Shown here in pieces: positions 8,580 to 16,609 of a stretch of DNA of 64,000 bases; within the stretch, counting starts at the first letter, position 1; every line of letters begins with the position of its first letter. The notes below the pieces were generated by a model. It was not told the DNA's origin, did no database searches, and was given only the letters and a program-made list of their open reading frames with translations. The DNA is taken from NCBI GenBank assembly GCA_027019265.1, contig JALUWX010000122.1, forward strand, positions 1 through 64,000, in the 5' to 3' direction. This DNA comes from Phycisphaerales bacterium. GTDB taxonomy: Bacteria; Planctomycetota; Phycisphaerae; Phycisphaerales; UBA1924. Position numbers and translations under genes: made by a program.

Positions 8580-8734
8580 TTGACCCGGTTGGGTCGTGTG
8601 GTAGACTCGTCGCACTATGAAACCCACACTCTGACAACCGAATCGTTCATTTTTGAGAACGAATGTGAGCGGCACGCAGCGCGTGGAGCTCGGCGCGGTA
8701 TACAGGGTGGTTGATTTTCTTCGGGGTTCATTCC
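8580..8734 (+). promoter_or_regulatory. Predicted promoter and leader of the MATE gene
   Basis: TTGACC (8580-8585) and TAGACT (8602-8607), 16 bases apart, form a good sigma-70-type promoter. The leader of about 120 bases contains a possible five-codon ORF, ATG AAA CCC ACA CTC TGA (8617-8634), almost at the expected transcript start. It also holds a small hairpin, TCGTTC and GAACGA, near 8643-8662. No known riboswitch was recognised. Confidence 0.45.
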
Positions 8735-10441
8735 ATGTCACAGCAGGGTACTGATCAGCAGACGGATGTCGTCGTGGACGAGCGTGTCAGCGCGGATGTG
8801 GACGTTGTCGCTGATGGGGTGTTGGTGGATTCGGGTCCGGCGCTCCCGGTGAGCGATGATCCGGGGTCGGGGGCGCTGCGCGAGATGTTCATGATCGCGC
8901 TCCCGAGTGTGGCGACGATGGCGTCGCACACGATCATGCAGTTCTCGGACAAGTTCATGGTGTCGCGGATCGGTCCCGAGCCCGTGTATGTTGCGGCGCA
9001 GTCGAACGGGGGGATCCTGGTGTGGACGCTGTGCGCGTTCATGCTGGGGATGACGGGTGTGGTGAACTCGTTCGTGTCGCAGAACTACGGCGCGGGGAAA
9101 CCGGAGCGGGGCGCGGCGTATGCGTGGAACGGGCTGTGGCTCGGGCTTGCGTATTGCGGGTTGTTGATTGTGCCGGCGATCATGCTGGTCCCGACGTACT
9201 TCGGTCGGATCCATTCGGACGAGACCTTGGTGGGGCTCGAGACGACGTACGCGACGATCATGCTCATGGGCGCGGTGTGGATCCTGAGCTCGCGCACGGT
9301 GCACCACTTCTTCTACGGGCTCCATCGTCCCTGGGTGGTGTTCATCAGCGCGATCATCGCGAATGTGCTCAACGTGATGCTGAACGTCACGTTCATCTTC
9401 GGGGACCAGCAGCTCGTGTTCGAGAACGGGGGGTGGATCGCGGAGTCCGTGGTGCATCCGATCACGGGGGCGCTGTCGGGGCTCGCGGGGTCGCTCGGGA
9501 TCGAGCCCATGGGGCTCGCGGGCGCGGCGTGGGCGACGGTGATCGGGTCGTTCGTGGAGTTCGCGATCCCGATGGCGCTGTTTGTTGGGCCGAAGTATGC
9601 GCGGGAGCTGGGGACGCTGAAAGCGTGGAAGCTGAGCGCGGTGTGTCTGCGCGGGCTCGCGAGGGTCGGGACGGTTCCCGGGTTGATGTTCGTGAACGAG
9701 ATCGTGTGCTGGAACATGCTCATGGTGTGGCTCGTCCCGATGGGCGGGAAGGCGCGGGCGGCGTATCTGGGGCTGGACGAAGCGGCGGTGGAGCAGGCCG
9801 GGACGATCGCGAACACAGCGGGTTGGATCGGGCTTCAGTACATGCACCTGAGCTTTATGCCGGCGATCGGGCTGTCGATCGCGTGTCAGGCGATGGTCGG
9901 GAAGGCGATGGGGATGAGGCGCCCGGATATCGCGACGAAACGGGCGATGCTGGCGCTGAAGATCACCATGGGGTACATGGGACTGTGCGCGTTGGTGTTC
10001 GTGCTGTTCCGCGCGGATCTGATGGCGGTGTTCATCGATGCGCAGACGAGCGCGGAGGATCGGGCGAAGCTGATCGGGATCGGGTCGAAGGTCATGATCG
10101 CGGCGGCGGTGTTCCAGGTGTTCGATGCGTTGGCGATCACGGCGTCGGCGGCGCTCCGTGGCGCGGGCGATACGTTGTGGCCGGGGGTTGCGACGATCGT
10201 GCTGTCGTGGACCTGTATCGTGGGTGTGGGGTGGAGCTTGGTGCACTTTGTGCCGTCGCTGGGGTCGCTCGGGCCCTGGATCGGGGCTTCGTTGTACATC
10301 GTGATGCTGGGGATCGTGCTGGGTGCTCGGTTCGCGCAGGGGAAGTGGAAGTCGCTTTCGCTGGTGGAGGATGGTTCTGGGCCGGACTTGGACCCGTTCG
10401 ACGATGTGATCCCGGATCCGACGATGACGGCGGATGTGTGA
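8735..10441 (+). CDS. MATE family efflux transporter
   Basis: This 568-residue protein has the two-bundle, twelve-helix pattern of MATE antiporters, which export organic cations or drugs using a proton or sodium gradient. The first bundle begins near residue 45 with EMFMIALPSVATMASHTIMQ. The MATE-like run VVNSFVSQNYGAGKPERG lies near residue 115, and the second-half counterpart GLSIACQAMVGKAMGMRRPD near residue 390. About 40 acidic, hydrophilic residues precede the first helix and an Asp-rich tail follows the last, so the protein is longer than the usual 450 or so. The ATG at 8735 is preferred over an upstream in-frame start at 8711 because it gives the natural Met-Ser-Gln-Gln beginning. The substrate cannot be inferred. 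Confidence 0.88.
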   Translation: MSQQGTDQQTDVVVDERVSADVDVVADGVLVDSGPALPVSDDPGSGALREMFMIALPSVATMASHTIMQFSDKFMVSRIGPEPVYVAAQSNGGILVWTLCAFMLGMTGVVNSFVSQNYGAGKPERGAAYAWNGLWLGLAYCGLLIVPAIMLVPTYFGRIHSDETLVGLETTYATIMLMGAVWILSSRTVHHFFYGLHRPWVVFISAIIANVLNVMLNVTFIFGDQQLVFENGGWIAESVVHPITGALSGLAGSLGIEPMGLAGAAWATVIGSFVEFAIPMALFVGPKYARELGTLKAWKLSAVCLRGLARVGTVPGLMFVNEIVCWNMLMVWLVPMGGKARAAYLGLDEAAVEQAGTIANTAGWIGLQYMHLSFMPAIGLSIACQAMVGKAMGMRRPDIATKRAMLALKITMGYMGLCALVFVLFRADLMAVFIDAQTSAEDRAKLIGIGSKVMIAAAVFQVFDALAITASAALRGAGDTLWPGVATIVLSWTCIVGVGWSLVHFVPSLGSLGPWIGASLYIVMLGIVLGARFAQGKWKSLSLVEDGSGPDLDPFDDVIPDPTMTADV

Positions 10442-10557
10442 GACGGGGTGTTGGTCGGGTTCTGGATGGGTATCGAAGTGGTTTCAAGCGTTGATGGGGC
10501 CTAGAGTTGTGACCGGCCGCGCTGGTGAGCGTGGCGAGCTGTCATCAGGAGCACTGG

Positions 10558-11502
10558 ATGAGCAACGATCCCATGGACATGGTCATCGGCGCGTCGGCGA
10601 ACGCCGCCGACGCGAAAGCGGCGAAGGACCTGTACGCGAAGGCGCAGGAGCAGATCACGAACGGCGAGCGCTACCAGGCGATCGAGACGCTTCGTTCGGC
10701 GCTGTCGGCGGACCCGACGGACCTGGCGATCGCGTTTGCGCTTGCGTACCAGCTCGATCTTTCGGGTGAGGACGACGAGGCGCTGTCGCTCTACGAGCGT
10801 GTGTGCGAGGACTCTCCCGCTCCGGTGAACGCGCTGATGAACCTCGCGGTGCTGTACGAGGATCGTGGGGATTACGTCCGCGCGGAGCGTTCGCTCCGTC
10901 AGATCCTGGAGACGGACCCGAACCACAACCGGGCTCGGTTGTTCATGAAGGACGTGATCGCGTCCAAGTCGATGATGATCGAGGAAGAGAACGAGCGCGA
11001 CGTGATGAAGCGCCGCGCGCTGCTCGACACCCCGGTGACGGACTTCGAGCTCACGGTCCGTGCGCGTACGTGTCTCAAGAAGATGAACATCCGGACCCTG
11101 GGTGATCTGATCCGGATCAACGAGTCCGAGCTGATGTCGTACAAGAACTTCGGGGAGTCGTCGCTCGATGAGATCAAGCGGATGCTCTCGACGAAGGGTC
11201 TGAAGCTCGGTCAGGGTCGTGAGGACGCGCACCGGGTGGCTCGTCGTCAGATCCTCGAGAAGCTCAAGGGCTCGGGGAAGGAGCAGCTGCTCAGCAAGCC
11301 CGTGTCGGAGCTCCAGCTCTCGGTGCGTGCTCGCAAGGCGCTCCAGATGCTCAACATCCAGACGATCGGCGACCTGTGCTCGCACACGGAAGCGGAGCTC
11401 ATGGGTGTGAAGAACTTCGGCGCGACGTCGCTCGACGAGGTGCGCGAGAAGCTGACCGAGTGGGGGCTGTCGCTCCGGATCATCGAGGACGGCGAGGAGT
11501 AA
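10558..11502 (+). CDS. TPR protein with two RNA polymerase alpha C-terminal domains
   Basis: This 314-residue protein starts with TPR-like helical repeats at residues 20-135 (AKDLYAKAQEQITNGERYQ, then AIAFALAYQLDLSGEDDEAL). Two copies of the RNA polymerase alpha-subunit C-terminal domain follow. The first is at about 159-220 (ELTVRARTCLKKMNIRTLGD, with SYKNFGESSLDEIK). The second is at about 245-312 (LSVRARKALQMLNIQTIGD, with VKNFGATSLDEVR). Each keeps the helix-hairpin-helix residues that bind UP elements and activators, but there is no alpha N-terminal assembly domain. It therefore cannot replace RpoA, and a role in transcription or DNA binding is inference. The ATG at 10558 follows CAGGAGC. 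A strong terminator follows. Confidence 0.85.
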   Translation: MSNDPMDMVIGASANAADAKAAKDLYAKAQEQITNGERYQAIETLRSALSADPTDLAIAFALAYQLDLSGEDDEALSLYERVCEDSPAPVNALMNLAVLYEDRGDYVRAERSLRQILETDPNHNRARLFMKDVIASKSMMIEEENERDVMKRRALLDTPVTDFELTVRARTCLKKMNIRTLGDLIRINESELMSYKNFGESSLDEIKRMLSTKGLKLGQGREDAHRVARRQILEKLKGSGKEQLLSKPVSELQLSVRARKALQMLNIQTIGDLCSHTEAELMGVKNFGATSLDEVREKLTEWGLSLRIIEDGEE

Positions 11503-11526
11503 TCGCTCGTTTCAAACGGAACACGG

Positions 11527-11556
11527 AGGGTCGGACGATGGGTCCGGCCCTCTTTT
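11527..11556 (+). terminator. Rho-independent terminator after the TPR/alpha-CTD gene
   Basis: AGGGTCGGAC (11527-11536), loop, GTCCGGCCCT (11542-11551) form a ten-pair stem with one G-U pair, followed by CTTTT. The hairpin sits 25 bases after the stop codon. Confidence 0.8.
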
Positions 11557-11567
11557 CGTATGTGGGG

Positions 11568-11855
11568 TCAGGTGTTGGGCTCGGGGTCGATGGGGTGGTC
11601 CCGTGACCCGGTGGCTTTGAACCGGGTGCGCCCGTGCTCGTAGTCGTCGGCGGAGCCCGGGATGTCCGGGGTCTGTCCTTGGGTGTGCTGGTGGTGGAGG
11701 TGCTTGAGGTAGGGGACGCACCAGCCGCAGCCGGTCCCTGCGCCGAGGCACTCGGAGATGAGGGAGGCGACCTTGGGGTCTTCCCGCGCGAGGTAGGCGC
11801 GGACTTTCCCGAGGGAGACCCGGAAGCAGAGGCAGACGTGATCGTCTCGTTGCAT
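11568..11855 (-). CDS. BFD-like [2Fe-2S]-binding protein
   Basis: This 95-residue protein has the bacterioferritin-associated ferredoxin fold. Four cysteines bind a [2Fe-2S] cluster: CLC at residues 8-10 and GTGCGWC ending at Cys46, in the pattern CxC...GTGCGxCxPYL. Such domains pass electrons to bacterioferritin to release iron, or form part of nitrite reductases and NifU-like proteins. This one stands alone, so an iron-release or sensing role is likely. The tail of about 40 residues after the domain is hydrophilic, rich in His, Asp and Arg. The ATG at 11855 (cat at 11853-11855) gives the natural domain start. No bacterioferritin gene is nearby. Confidence 0.82.
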   Translation of the reverse strand: MQRDDHVCLCFRVSLGKVRAYLAREDPKVASLISECLGAGTGCGWCVPYLKHLHHQHTQGQTPDIPGSADDYEHGRTRFKATGSRDHPIDPEPNT

Positions 11856-11915
11856 GGTTGATGGTACGTGGTTCCGATGGAGGGGCGTTGATTGCCCTAT
11901 CGTGGGTGTCTGAAC

Positions 11916-14240
11916 ATGGTTGCGTATTTCGTCATCACGGTGTTTCTGAGCGCGTCGCTGCTGTTCTCGGTGCAGCCCATGGTCGCGAAGAGTCTGCTCC
12001 CGGTTTTCGGGGGGACGAGCGCGGTGTGGACGACGTGCATGTTGTTCTACCAGACGGTGCTGCTGCTCGGGTATCTGTACGCGCACTTCGTCGTGGAGCG
12101 GGTCCCGAAGTCGGTGCAGCTGATCGGGCACACGGCGCTGCTGGTGCTCGCGATTGTTGCGGGGGTGGTGTTCGATACCCCGGTCGCGCCCCCGGTTGCT
12201 TCGTCGTACCCGATCCCGTGGTTGATCGGTCAGCTGGCGCTCGTGTCGGGGCTCCCGTTCTTCATGATCTCGAGCGCGGGTCCTCTGGTGCAGTCGTGGT
12301 TCGCGCGGACGGGTCACGAGCGGGCGCACGATCCGTACTTCCTGTACGCGGCGAGCAACGCGGGGTCGCTGCTTGGGCTGATGGCGTATCCGTTTGTGGT
12401 GGAGCCCACGCTCGGGATCGGGGATCAGCGCCAGATCTGGCTCATCGGGTTCGGGATCTTCACGATGCTGTCGGTGGGCGCGATCCTGATGGCGCGGGGG
12501 GGCGCGAAGGAACTCGATGCGGACGGGGGGGCTTCGGGGACGGCCGTCGTCGATGACGAGGACGATGTGGGGGCGGATGTGGTGACGTGGGGGCGTCGTC
12601 TGCGGTGGATGTACTGGGGGTTCGTGCCTTCGTCGATGCTTCTGGGAGTGACGAGCTATCTGACGACGGACGTGGCTTCGCTCCCGTTGTTGTGGGTTGT
12701 GCCGCTGGCGGTGTACCTGCTGACGATGATCGTCGCGTTCGCGGTGGATGCTGGGAAGCTGATCCGGGCGCTGCGTCGGCCGCTGGTGGTGAGCGTGATC
12801 GCTTCGATGATCCTGATCCTTGCGGGGAACTCGAAGAACTTCGCGCCGGTGCTCCCGATGATCCTGGTGCAGCTGTTCGTGCTGGCGTTGACGGGGCTGA
12901 TGGGGCACGGGATGCTCGCGAAGGACCGTCCTCATGCGGGTCGGTTGACGGAGTTTTATCTGATCATGTCGGTGGGGGGCGCGCTGGGGGGATTGTTCAA
13001 CGGGGTGGTGTCGCCGCTGATCTTTGATGCGTCGTACGAGTACCACATCGTGCTGTTGTGCGCGTTGTCGCTGTTGCCCTGGGTCCGGATCCGGGGTGTG
13101 GAGGGGTCGGGCGCGAAGCGTGTCGCGCTGCTGCGGCGGGTGGGGCTCCCGCTCGCGTCGTTCGGGTACGTGATCGTGGTCGGGTTCGGGATGGGGTGGG
13201 TGATCCGGACGTTCGGGGACACGAGCGGGTCGGTGCTCGCGAACGCGATGCTGTCGTTCGCGGTGGCGATCGGGATCCCGGCGGTGTTGACGTACTTGTC
13301 GTGGAAGGACGGGCTCGCGTGTGTGCTGGTGGCTTCGGCGCCGCTGCTGGCGAGTGTGGTGGACGATTCGCTGGACCCGCGCGTGCGGTTCATCGAGCGG
13401 ACGTTCTACGGGGTGCACCGGGTGGTGGACGATGTGATCTTCGATCCGCGCGACGAGAGCGTGGTGCGGATCCGGACACTCATGCACGGGACGACGAACC
13501 ACGGGGTGCAGTATCTCCGTGAGGACCTGGAGCACATCCCGCTCGGGTACTACCACACGAGCGGGCCTTGCGGGGGCGCGTTCGCGTTGGTGAAGAGCTA
13601 CCACCCCGAGGGGGCGCGGATGGGGGTGATGGGGCTCGGTGGGGGAGCGCTCGCTTCGCACGCGCGGGACGTGGACACGATGCACTTCTTCGAGATCGAT
13701 CCGACGGTCGCGTGGATCGCGAAGGACTCGGGGCTGTTCACGTACCTGGATCGTCCCGAGGGGGTGATCGAGGTGGATCTGGGGGACGGTCGGTTGCTGC
13801 TCGAGCGCGAGCGGGATCGGGGCGCGGAGGTGTACGACATCCTCGTGATGGACGCGTTCTCGTCGGACTCGATCCCGGTGCACCTGGTGACGCGCGAGGC
13901 GCTGCAGCTGTATTTCGATCGGCTCACCCCGGAGGGTGTGCTGCTGATCCATATCTCGAATCGGCACCTGGATCTGTCGGAGCTGATCAAGGCGCTGGGG
14001 TACGACGCGGGCGCGTACGTGCTCCGGAAAGCGGATCTGGAGATCCCGGTCGAGGAGGAGTTGTATCGGTTCCCGTCGGTGTGGATGGCGCTGGCGAAGG
14101 ACCCGAACACGGGTCAGGACCTGATCGACCATGCGGGGTTCGTGTATGTTCAGGACCCGAACGGGGTTCGCCCGGGATTCCGTGTGTGGACTGACCAATA
14201 TTCGAACATGTTGTCGGTGCTTCGGGACGATAGTCACTGA
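11916..14240 (+). CDS. Membrane protein fused to a spermidine-synthase-like domain
   Basis: This 774-residue protein has an N-terminal half of about 12 hydrophobic segments (roughly residues 1-470) with the motif LLFSVQPMVAKSLLPVFGGT. The soluble C-terminal half resembles the Rossmann methyltransferase fold of polyamine synthases: MGVMGLGGGALASHA, EIDPTVAWIAK with the acidic ribose-binding residue, and DILVMDAFSSDSIPVHL. Such fused MFS/spermidine synthase-like proteins are widespread, but their reaction is unknown and true aminopropyl transfer should not be assumed. The ATG at 11916 begins a natural first helix, so a TTG at 11892 was rejected. aroC follows 30 bases later. Confidence 0.82.
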   Translation: MVAYFVITVFLSASLLFSVQPMVAKSLLPVFGGTSAVWTTCMLFYQTVLLLGYLYAHFVVERVPKSVQLIGHTALLVLAIVAGVVFDTPVAPPVASSYPIPWLIGQLALVSGLPFFMISSAGPLVQSWFARTGHERAHDPYFLYAASNAGSLLGLMAYPFVVEPTLGIGDQRQIWLIGFGIFTMLSVGAILMARGGAKELDADGGASGTAVVDDEDDVGADVVTWGRRLRWMYWGFVPSSMLLGVTSYLTTDVASLPLLWVVPLAVYLLTMIVAFAVDAGKLIRALRRPLVVSVIASMILILAGNSKNFAPVLPMILVQLFVLALTGLMGHGMLAKDRPHAGRLTEFYLIMSVGGALGGLFNGVVSPLIFDASYEYHIVLLCALSLLPWVRIRGVEGSGAKRVALLRRVGLPLASFGYVIVVGFGMGWVIRTFGDTSGSVLANAMLSFAVAIGIPAVLTYLSWKDGLACVLVASAPLLASVVDDSLDPRVRFIERTFYGVHRVVDDVIFDPRDESVVRIRTLMHGTTNHGVQYLREDLEHIPLGYYHTSGPCGGAFALVKSYHPEGARMGVMGLGGGALASHARDVDTMHFFEIDPTVAWIAKDSGLFTYLDRPEGVIEVDLGDGRLLLERERDRGAEVYDILVMDAFSSDSIPVHLVTREALQLYFDRLTPEGVLLIHISNRHLDLSELIKALGYDAGAYVLRKADLEIPVEEELYRFPSVWMALAKDPNTGQDLIDHAGFVYVQDPNGVRPGFRVWTDQYSNMLSVLRDDSH

Positions 14241-14270
14241 GACGGACGACCCCTTTGAGGAGACGGCGCG

Positions 14271-15500
14271 GTGAGCATGATCGGATCGAGATTGACGTAT
14301 CAGACTTCGGGTGAGTCGCACGGCCCAGCGCTGGTCGCGACGGTGGTGGGGGTCCCGAAGGGGCTGACGATCGATACGGACGTGATCAACCACGAGCTGT
14401 CGCGTCGTCAGGGCGGGTACGGGCGCGGGGGGAGACAGAAGCTCGAGACGGATGTGGTGGAGGTGCTCACGGGGGTGCGACTGGGCAAAGCGACGGGCGC
14501 GCCGATCACGATGGTGGTGAAGAACCGGGACTCGCGATTGGATGATCTGGAGCGGACCCCTCCGGTGTATCGCCCTCGTCCGGGTCATGCGGATTTGGCC
14601 GGGTCGATCAAGTGGCTGACGACGGACTGCCGGGAGACTTTGGAGCGCGCGAGCGCGCGCGAGACGGCGGCCCGGGTCGCGGCGTGTTCGCTGGGGCGGT
14701 TGGTGCTCAAAGAGATCTTCGATGTCGAGGTATTCGGGTTTGTGCGCTCGATCCTCGATGCGCGGACGGATGTGCAGGTGACTCCGGACACCTGGCGCGA
14801 CCTGATGAAGGTGCGCGACGCGTCGGACACGTACACGCTCGATGAAGCGACGACGGAGAAGCAACGCGAGGTGATCCGGGGCGCGAAGATCGACAAGGAC
14901 ACGGTGGGTGGGGACTGCGAGTGCCATGTGTTCGGGTGTCCCCCGGGTGTGGGGTCGTCGATGAACTGGACGGACAAGCTCGATGCACGGATCGCGTATG
15001 CGGTGATGGGGATCCAGGCGTTCAAGGCGGTGCAGATCGGGATGGGCGCGCAGATGTCCACCAAGCGCGGGTCCCAGGTGCACGATCCGATCCACTTCGA
15101 TGAGTCGAAGAAAAACACGGCTTCGCTCGGGTTCGTGCGCCCCACAAACAACGCCGGGGGCACCGAGGGCGGGATGACGAACGGTCAGCCCATCGTGGTG
15201 ACGGGGACGATGAAGCCCATCGCGACGTTGTTGCAGGGGCTCCCGAGCGTGGATCTGAACACGAAGAAGCCCGAGGATTCGCAGTACGAGCGGAGCGATG
15301 TGTGCGCCGTCAGCGCCGCGAGCGTCGTGATGGAGAGCGTGGTCGCGATGGAGGTCGCGGGCGCGTTCCTGACGAAGTTCGGTGGGGACTCGGTGGTGGA
15401 GACGCGCGGGAACTACGACGCGTTTCTGGATGTGGCGCGGACACTGCCGATCGAGCCGATCGTGGGTGGTGGGGACGACGGGGGGACGGTGATCGCGTGA
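14271..15500 (+). CDS. aroC: Chorismate synthase
   Basis: This 409-residue protein matches AroC, which makes chorismate from EPSP using reduced FMN, the last common step to aromatic amino acids. Signatures are TSGESHGPAL at the start with the first catalytic His, RRQGGYGRGGRQK, ASARETAARVAA, GCPPGVGSSMNW, and NNAGGTEGGMTNGQP. The end is somewhat longer than the E. coli enzyme (about 360) and has a Gly/Asp-rich tail. GTG at 14271 lies eight bases after GAGGAG and is preferred over the ATG two codons later. The stop codon overlaps the start of the next gene, so the pair are translationally coupled. Confidence 0.95.
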   Translation: MSMIGSRLTYQTSGESHGPALVATVVGVPKGLTIDTDVINHELSRRQGGYGRGGRQKLETDVVEVLTGVRLGKATGAPITMVVKNRDSRLDDLERTPPVYRPRPGHADLAGSIKWLTTDCRETLERASARETAARVAACSLGRLVLKEIFDVEVFGFVRSILDARTDVQVTPDTWRDLMKVRDASDTYTLDEATTEKQREVIRGAKIDKDTVGGDCECHVFGCPPGVGSSMNWTDKLDARIAYAVMGIQAFKAVQIGMGAQMSTKRGSQVHDPIHFDESKKNTASLGFVRPTNNAGGTEGGMTNGQPIVVTGTMKPIATLLQGLPSVDLNTKKPEDSQYERSDVCAVSAASVVMESVVAMEVAGAFLTKFGGDSVVETRGNYDAFLDVARTLPIEPIVGGGDDGGTVIA

Positions 15501-15985
15501 GCGATACAGAGCCGAGATGTCCGGTGTGTCGGTACTCGCTTGAGGCGCTGGGTGACGGGGGAGTCTGCCCTGAGTGCGGGATAGAGATTCGGTTGGGGTT
15601 GGTTGAATCAGAATCGTTTGCACGATCTGTCCGGGCAACGCGCCACTGGAGTCTCGTTGGGTTGATTTCGTGCCCGATCATCGCGATCGGGCTTGGGTTC
15701 TTCCATACCTTGATGGAGCAAATCGGAAGCATCAACGCCCCATCTTCAAAGGGGATGTTGGGTAATGCGTGGGCTTGGGTATGGATCTCTCTACTGATCC
15801 TGGCGATGCCGTTCTTTTTCATTTGGCATCAAAACGCTCGACGGAAAATCTATCTCACGGCACTTCAAGGTGATGGCGTTCCCCGCGTGCGGCTCCGCGC
15901 TGTTGTACCGGCATACTTCGCGTTCTATGGTGCGTTCCCGATTGTGATACTTACAACTGTGGCTGCGTTAGTAAATCTGTTTTAG
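15497..15985 (+). CDS. Small zinc-ribbon membrane protein
   Basis: This 162-residue protein of unknown function has an N-terminal four-cysteine zinc ribbon (CPVCRYSLEALG and CPECG, residues 8-32). Three hydrophobic segments follow, at about residues 52-72, 92-112 and 132-160. GTG at 15497 overlaps the aroC stop in the form GTGA, so it is likely co-translated with aroC. The codon use is less GC-rich than that of its neighbours, with more T- and A-ending codons (for example CATTTGGCATCAAAA). This could reflect relaxed selection or recent arrival. It is the second of three proteins in this window with the CxxCxY...CPECG ribbon. Confidence 0.7.
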   Translation: MSDTEPRCPVCRYSLEALGDGGVCPECGIEIRLGLVESESFARSVRATRHWSLVGLISCPIIAIGLGFFHTLMEQIGSINAPSSKGMLGNAWAWVWISLLILAMPFFFIWHQNARRKIYLTALQGDGVPRVRLRAVVPAYFAFYGAFPIVILTTVAALVNLF

Positions 15986-15986
15986 T

Positions 15987-16598
15987 TCACGCGCCGAGCC
16001 GTGAGTCGAGGCGCTCACGGACGGCCGGCCAGTCGTTGCGCGTGATCGCGTAGACGACGGTGTCGCGGAGGGCGCCGTCGGGCATGATCATGTGGTGGCG
16101 GAGGGTGCCTTCTTCGATCGCGCTGAGTTTGAGGATCGCGGCTCTCGAACGCGCGTTGCGCGCGTCGGTTTTCAGTTCGACCCGGATGGCGCCGCGCTTG
16201 TCGAAGGCGTGCGCGAGGAGGAGGCGTTTCATCGCGGGGTTGATGTTCGTTCCCCGGGCGCGTTGCTCGATCCAGGTGGAGCCGATCTCGACGCTCCGGT
16301 GCTCGGCGCGGATGCTCATGTAGCTGGTGGACCCGATCGCGCGCCCTGACGGTTCGAGGACGGCGAAGGCGATCGTGTCGGGTCTCGATGTCTGGAACTC
16401 GATGTAGCGCCGGACTTCGCTCGGGGTGCGGACGCGCGAGCGCATGGGCATGTGGATGAAGGTGTCGTCGTCGAGCGCTTCGACGAGGTCCGTGGTGTGT
16501 TTGATTGCGAGGGGCTCGAGGGTGACGTGCTCGTTTGCGAGGGTCAGGGGCTCGAGGAGCATGGATTCGAGGAGTTGGGATGTGAGGAGGTCGTCCAT
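15987..16598 (-). CDS. GNAT family N-acetyltransferase (RimJ/RimL type)
   Basis: This 203-residue protein resembles the RimJ/RimL branch of GNAT acetyltransferases. The pattern begins LEPLTLANEHVTLEPLA. A strand with AIGSTSYMSIRAEHRSVEIG is followed by WIEQRARGTNINPAMKRLLL, where the acetyl-CoA pyrophosphate loop lies, and then by RVELKTDARNARSRAAILKL. These enzymes move acetyl from acetyl-CoA to an amine, often a protein N-terminus or an antibiotic; the substrate is unknown here. The ATG at 16598 is used, and an internal Met near residue 13 is an alternative. It lies 11 bases downstream of gspE on the same strand, but a secretion role is not implied. Confidence 0.8.
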   Translation of the reverse strand: MDDLLTSQLLESMLLEPLTLANEHVTLEPLAIKHTTDLVEALDDDTFIHMPMRSRVRTPSEVRRYIEFQTSRPDTIAFAVLEPSGRAIGSTSYMSIRAEHRSVEIGSTWIEQRARGTNINPAMKRLLLAHAFDKRGAIRVELKTDARNARSRAAILKLSAIEEGTLRHHMIMPDGALRDTVVYAITRNDWPAVRERLDSRLGA

Positions 16599-16609
16599 CG
16601 GGGGTTTGG

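Noticed and set aside
8570..8734. A riboswitch before the MATE gene
   Set aside because: No conserved core of the guanidine, preQ1 or other known classes was recognised. It is left as an unexplained leader.
11568..15638. A 1356-codon open frame on the minus strand
   Set aside because: It lies opposite the membrane/spermidine-synthase-like gene and aroC, and reads as Arg/His/Pro/Gln-rich nonsense. Only its last 95 codons (11568-11855) code for a real protein, the BFD-like protein.
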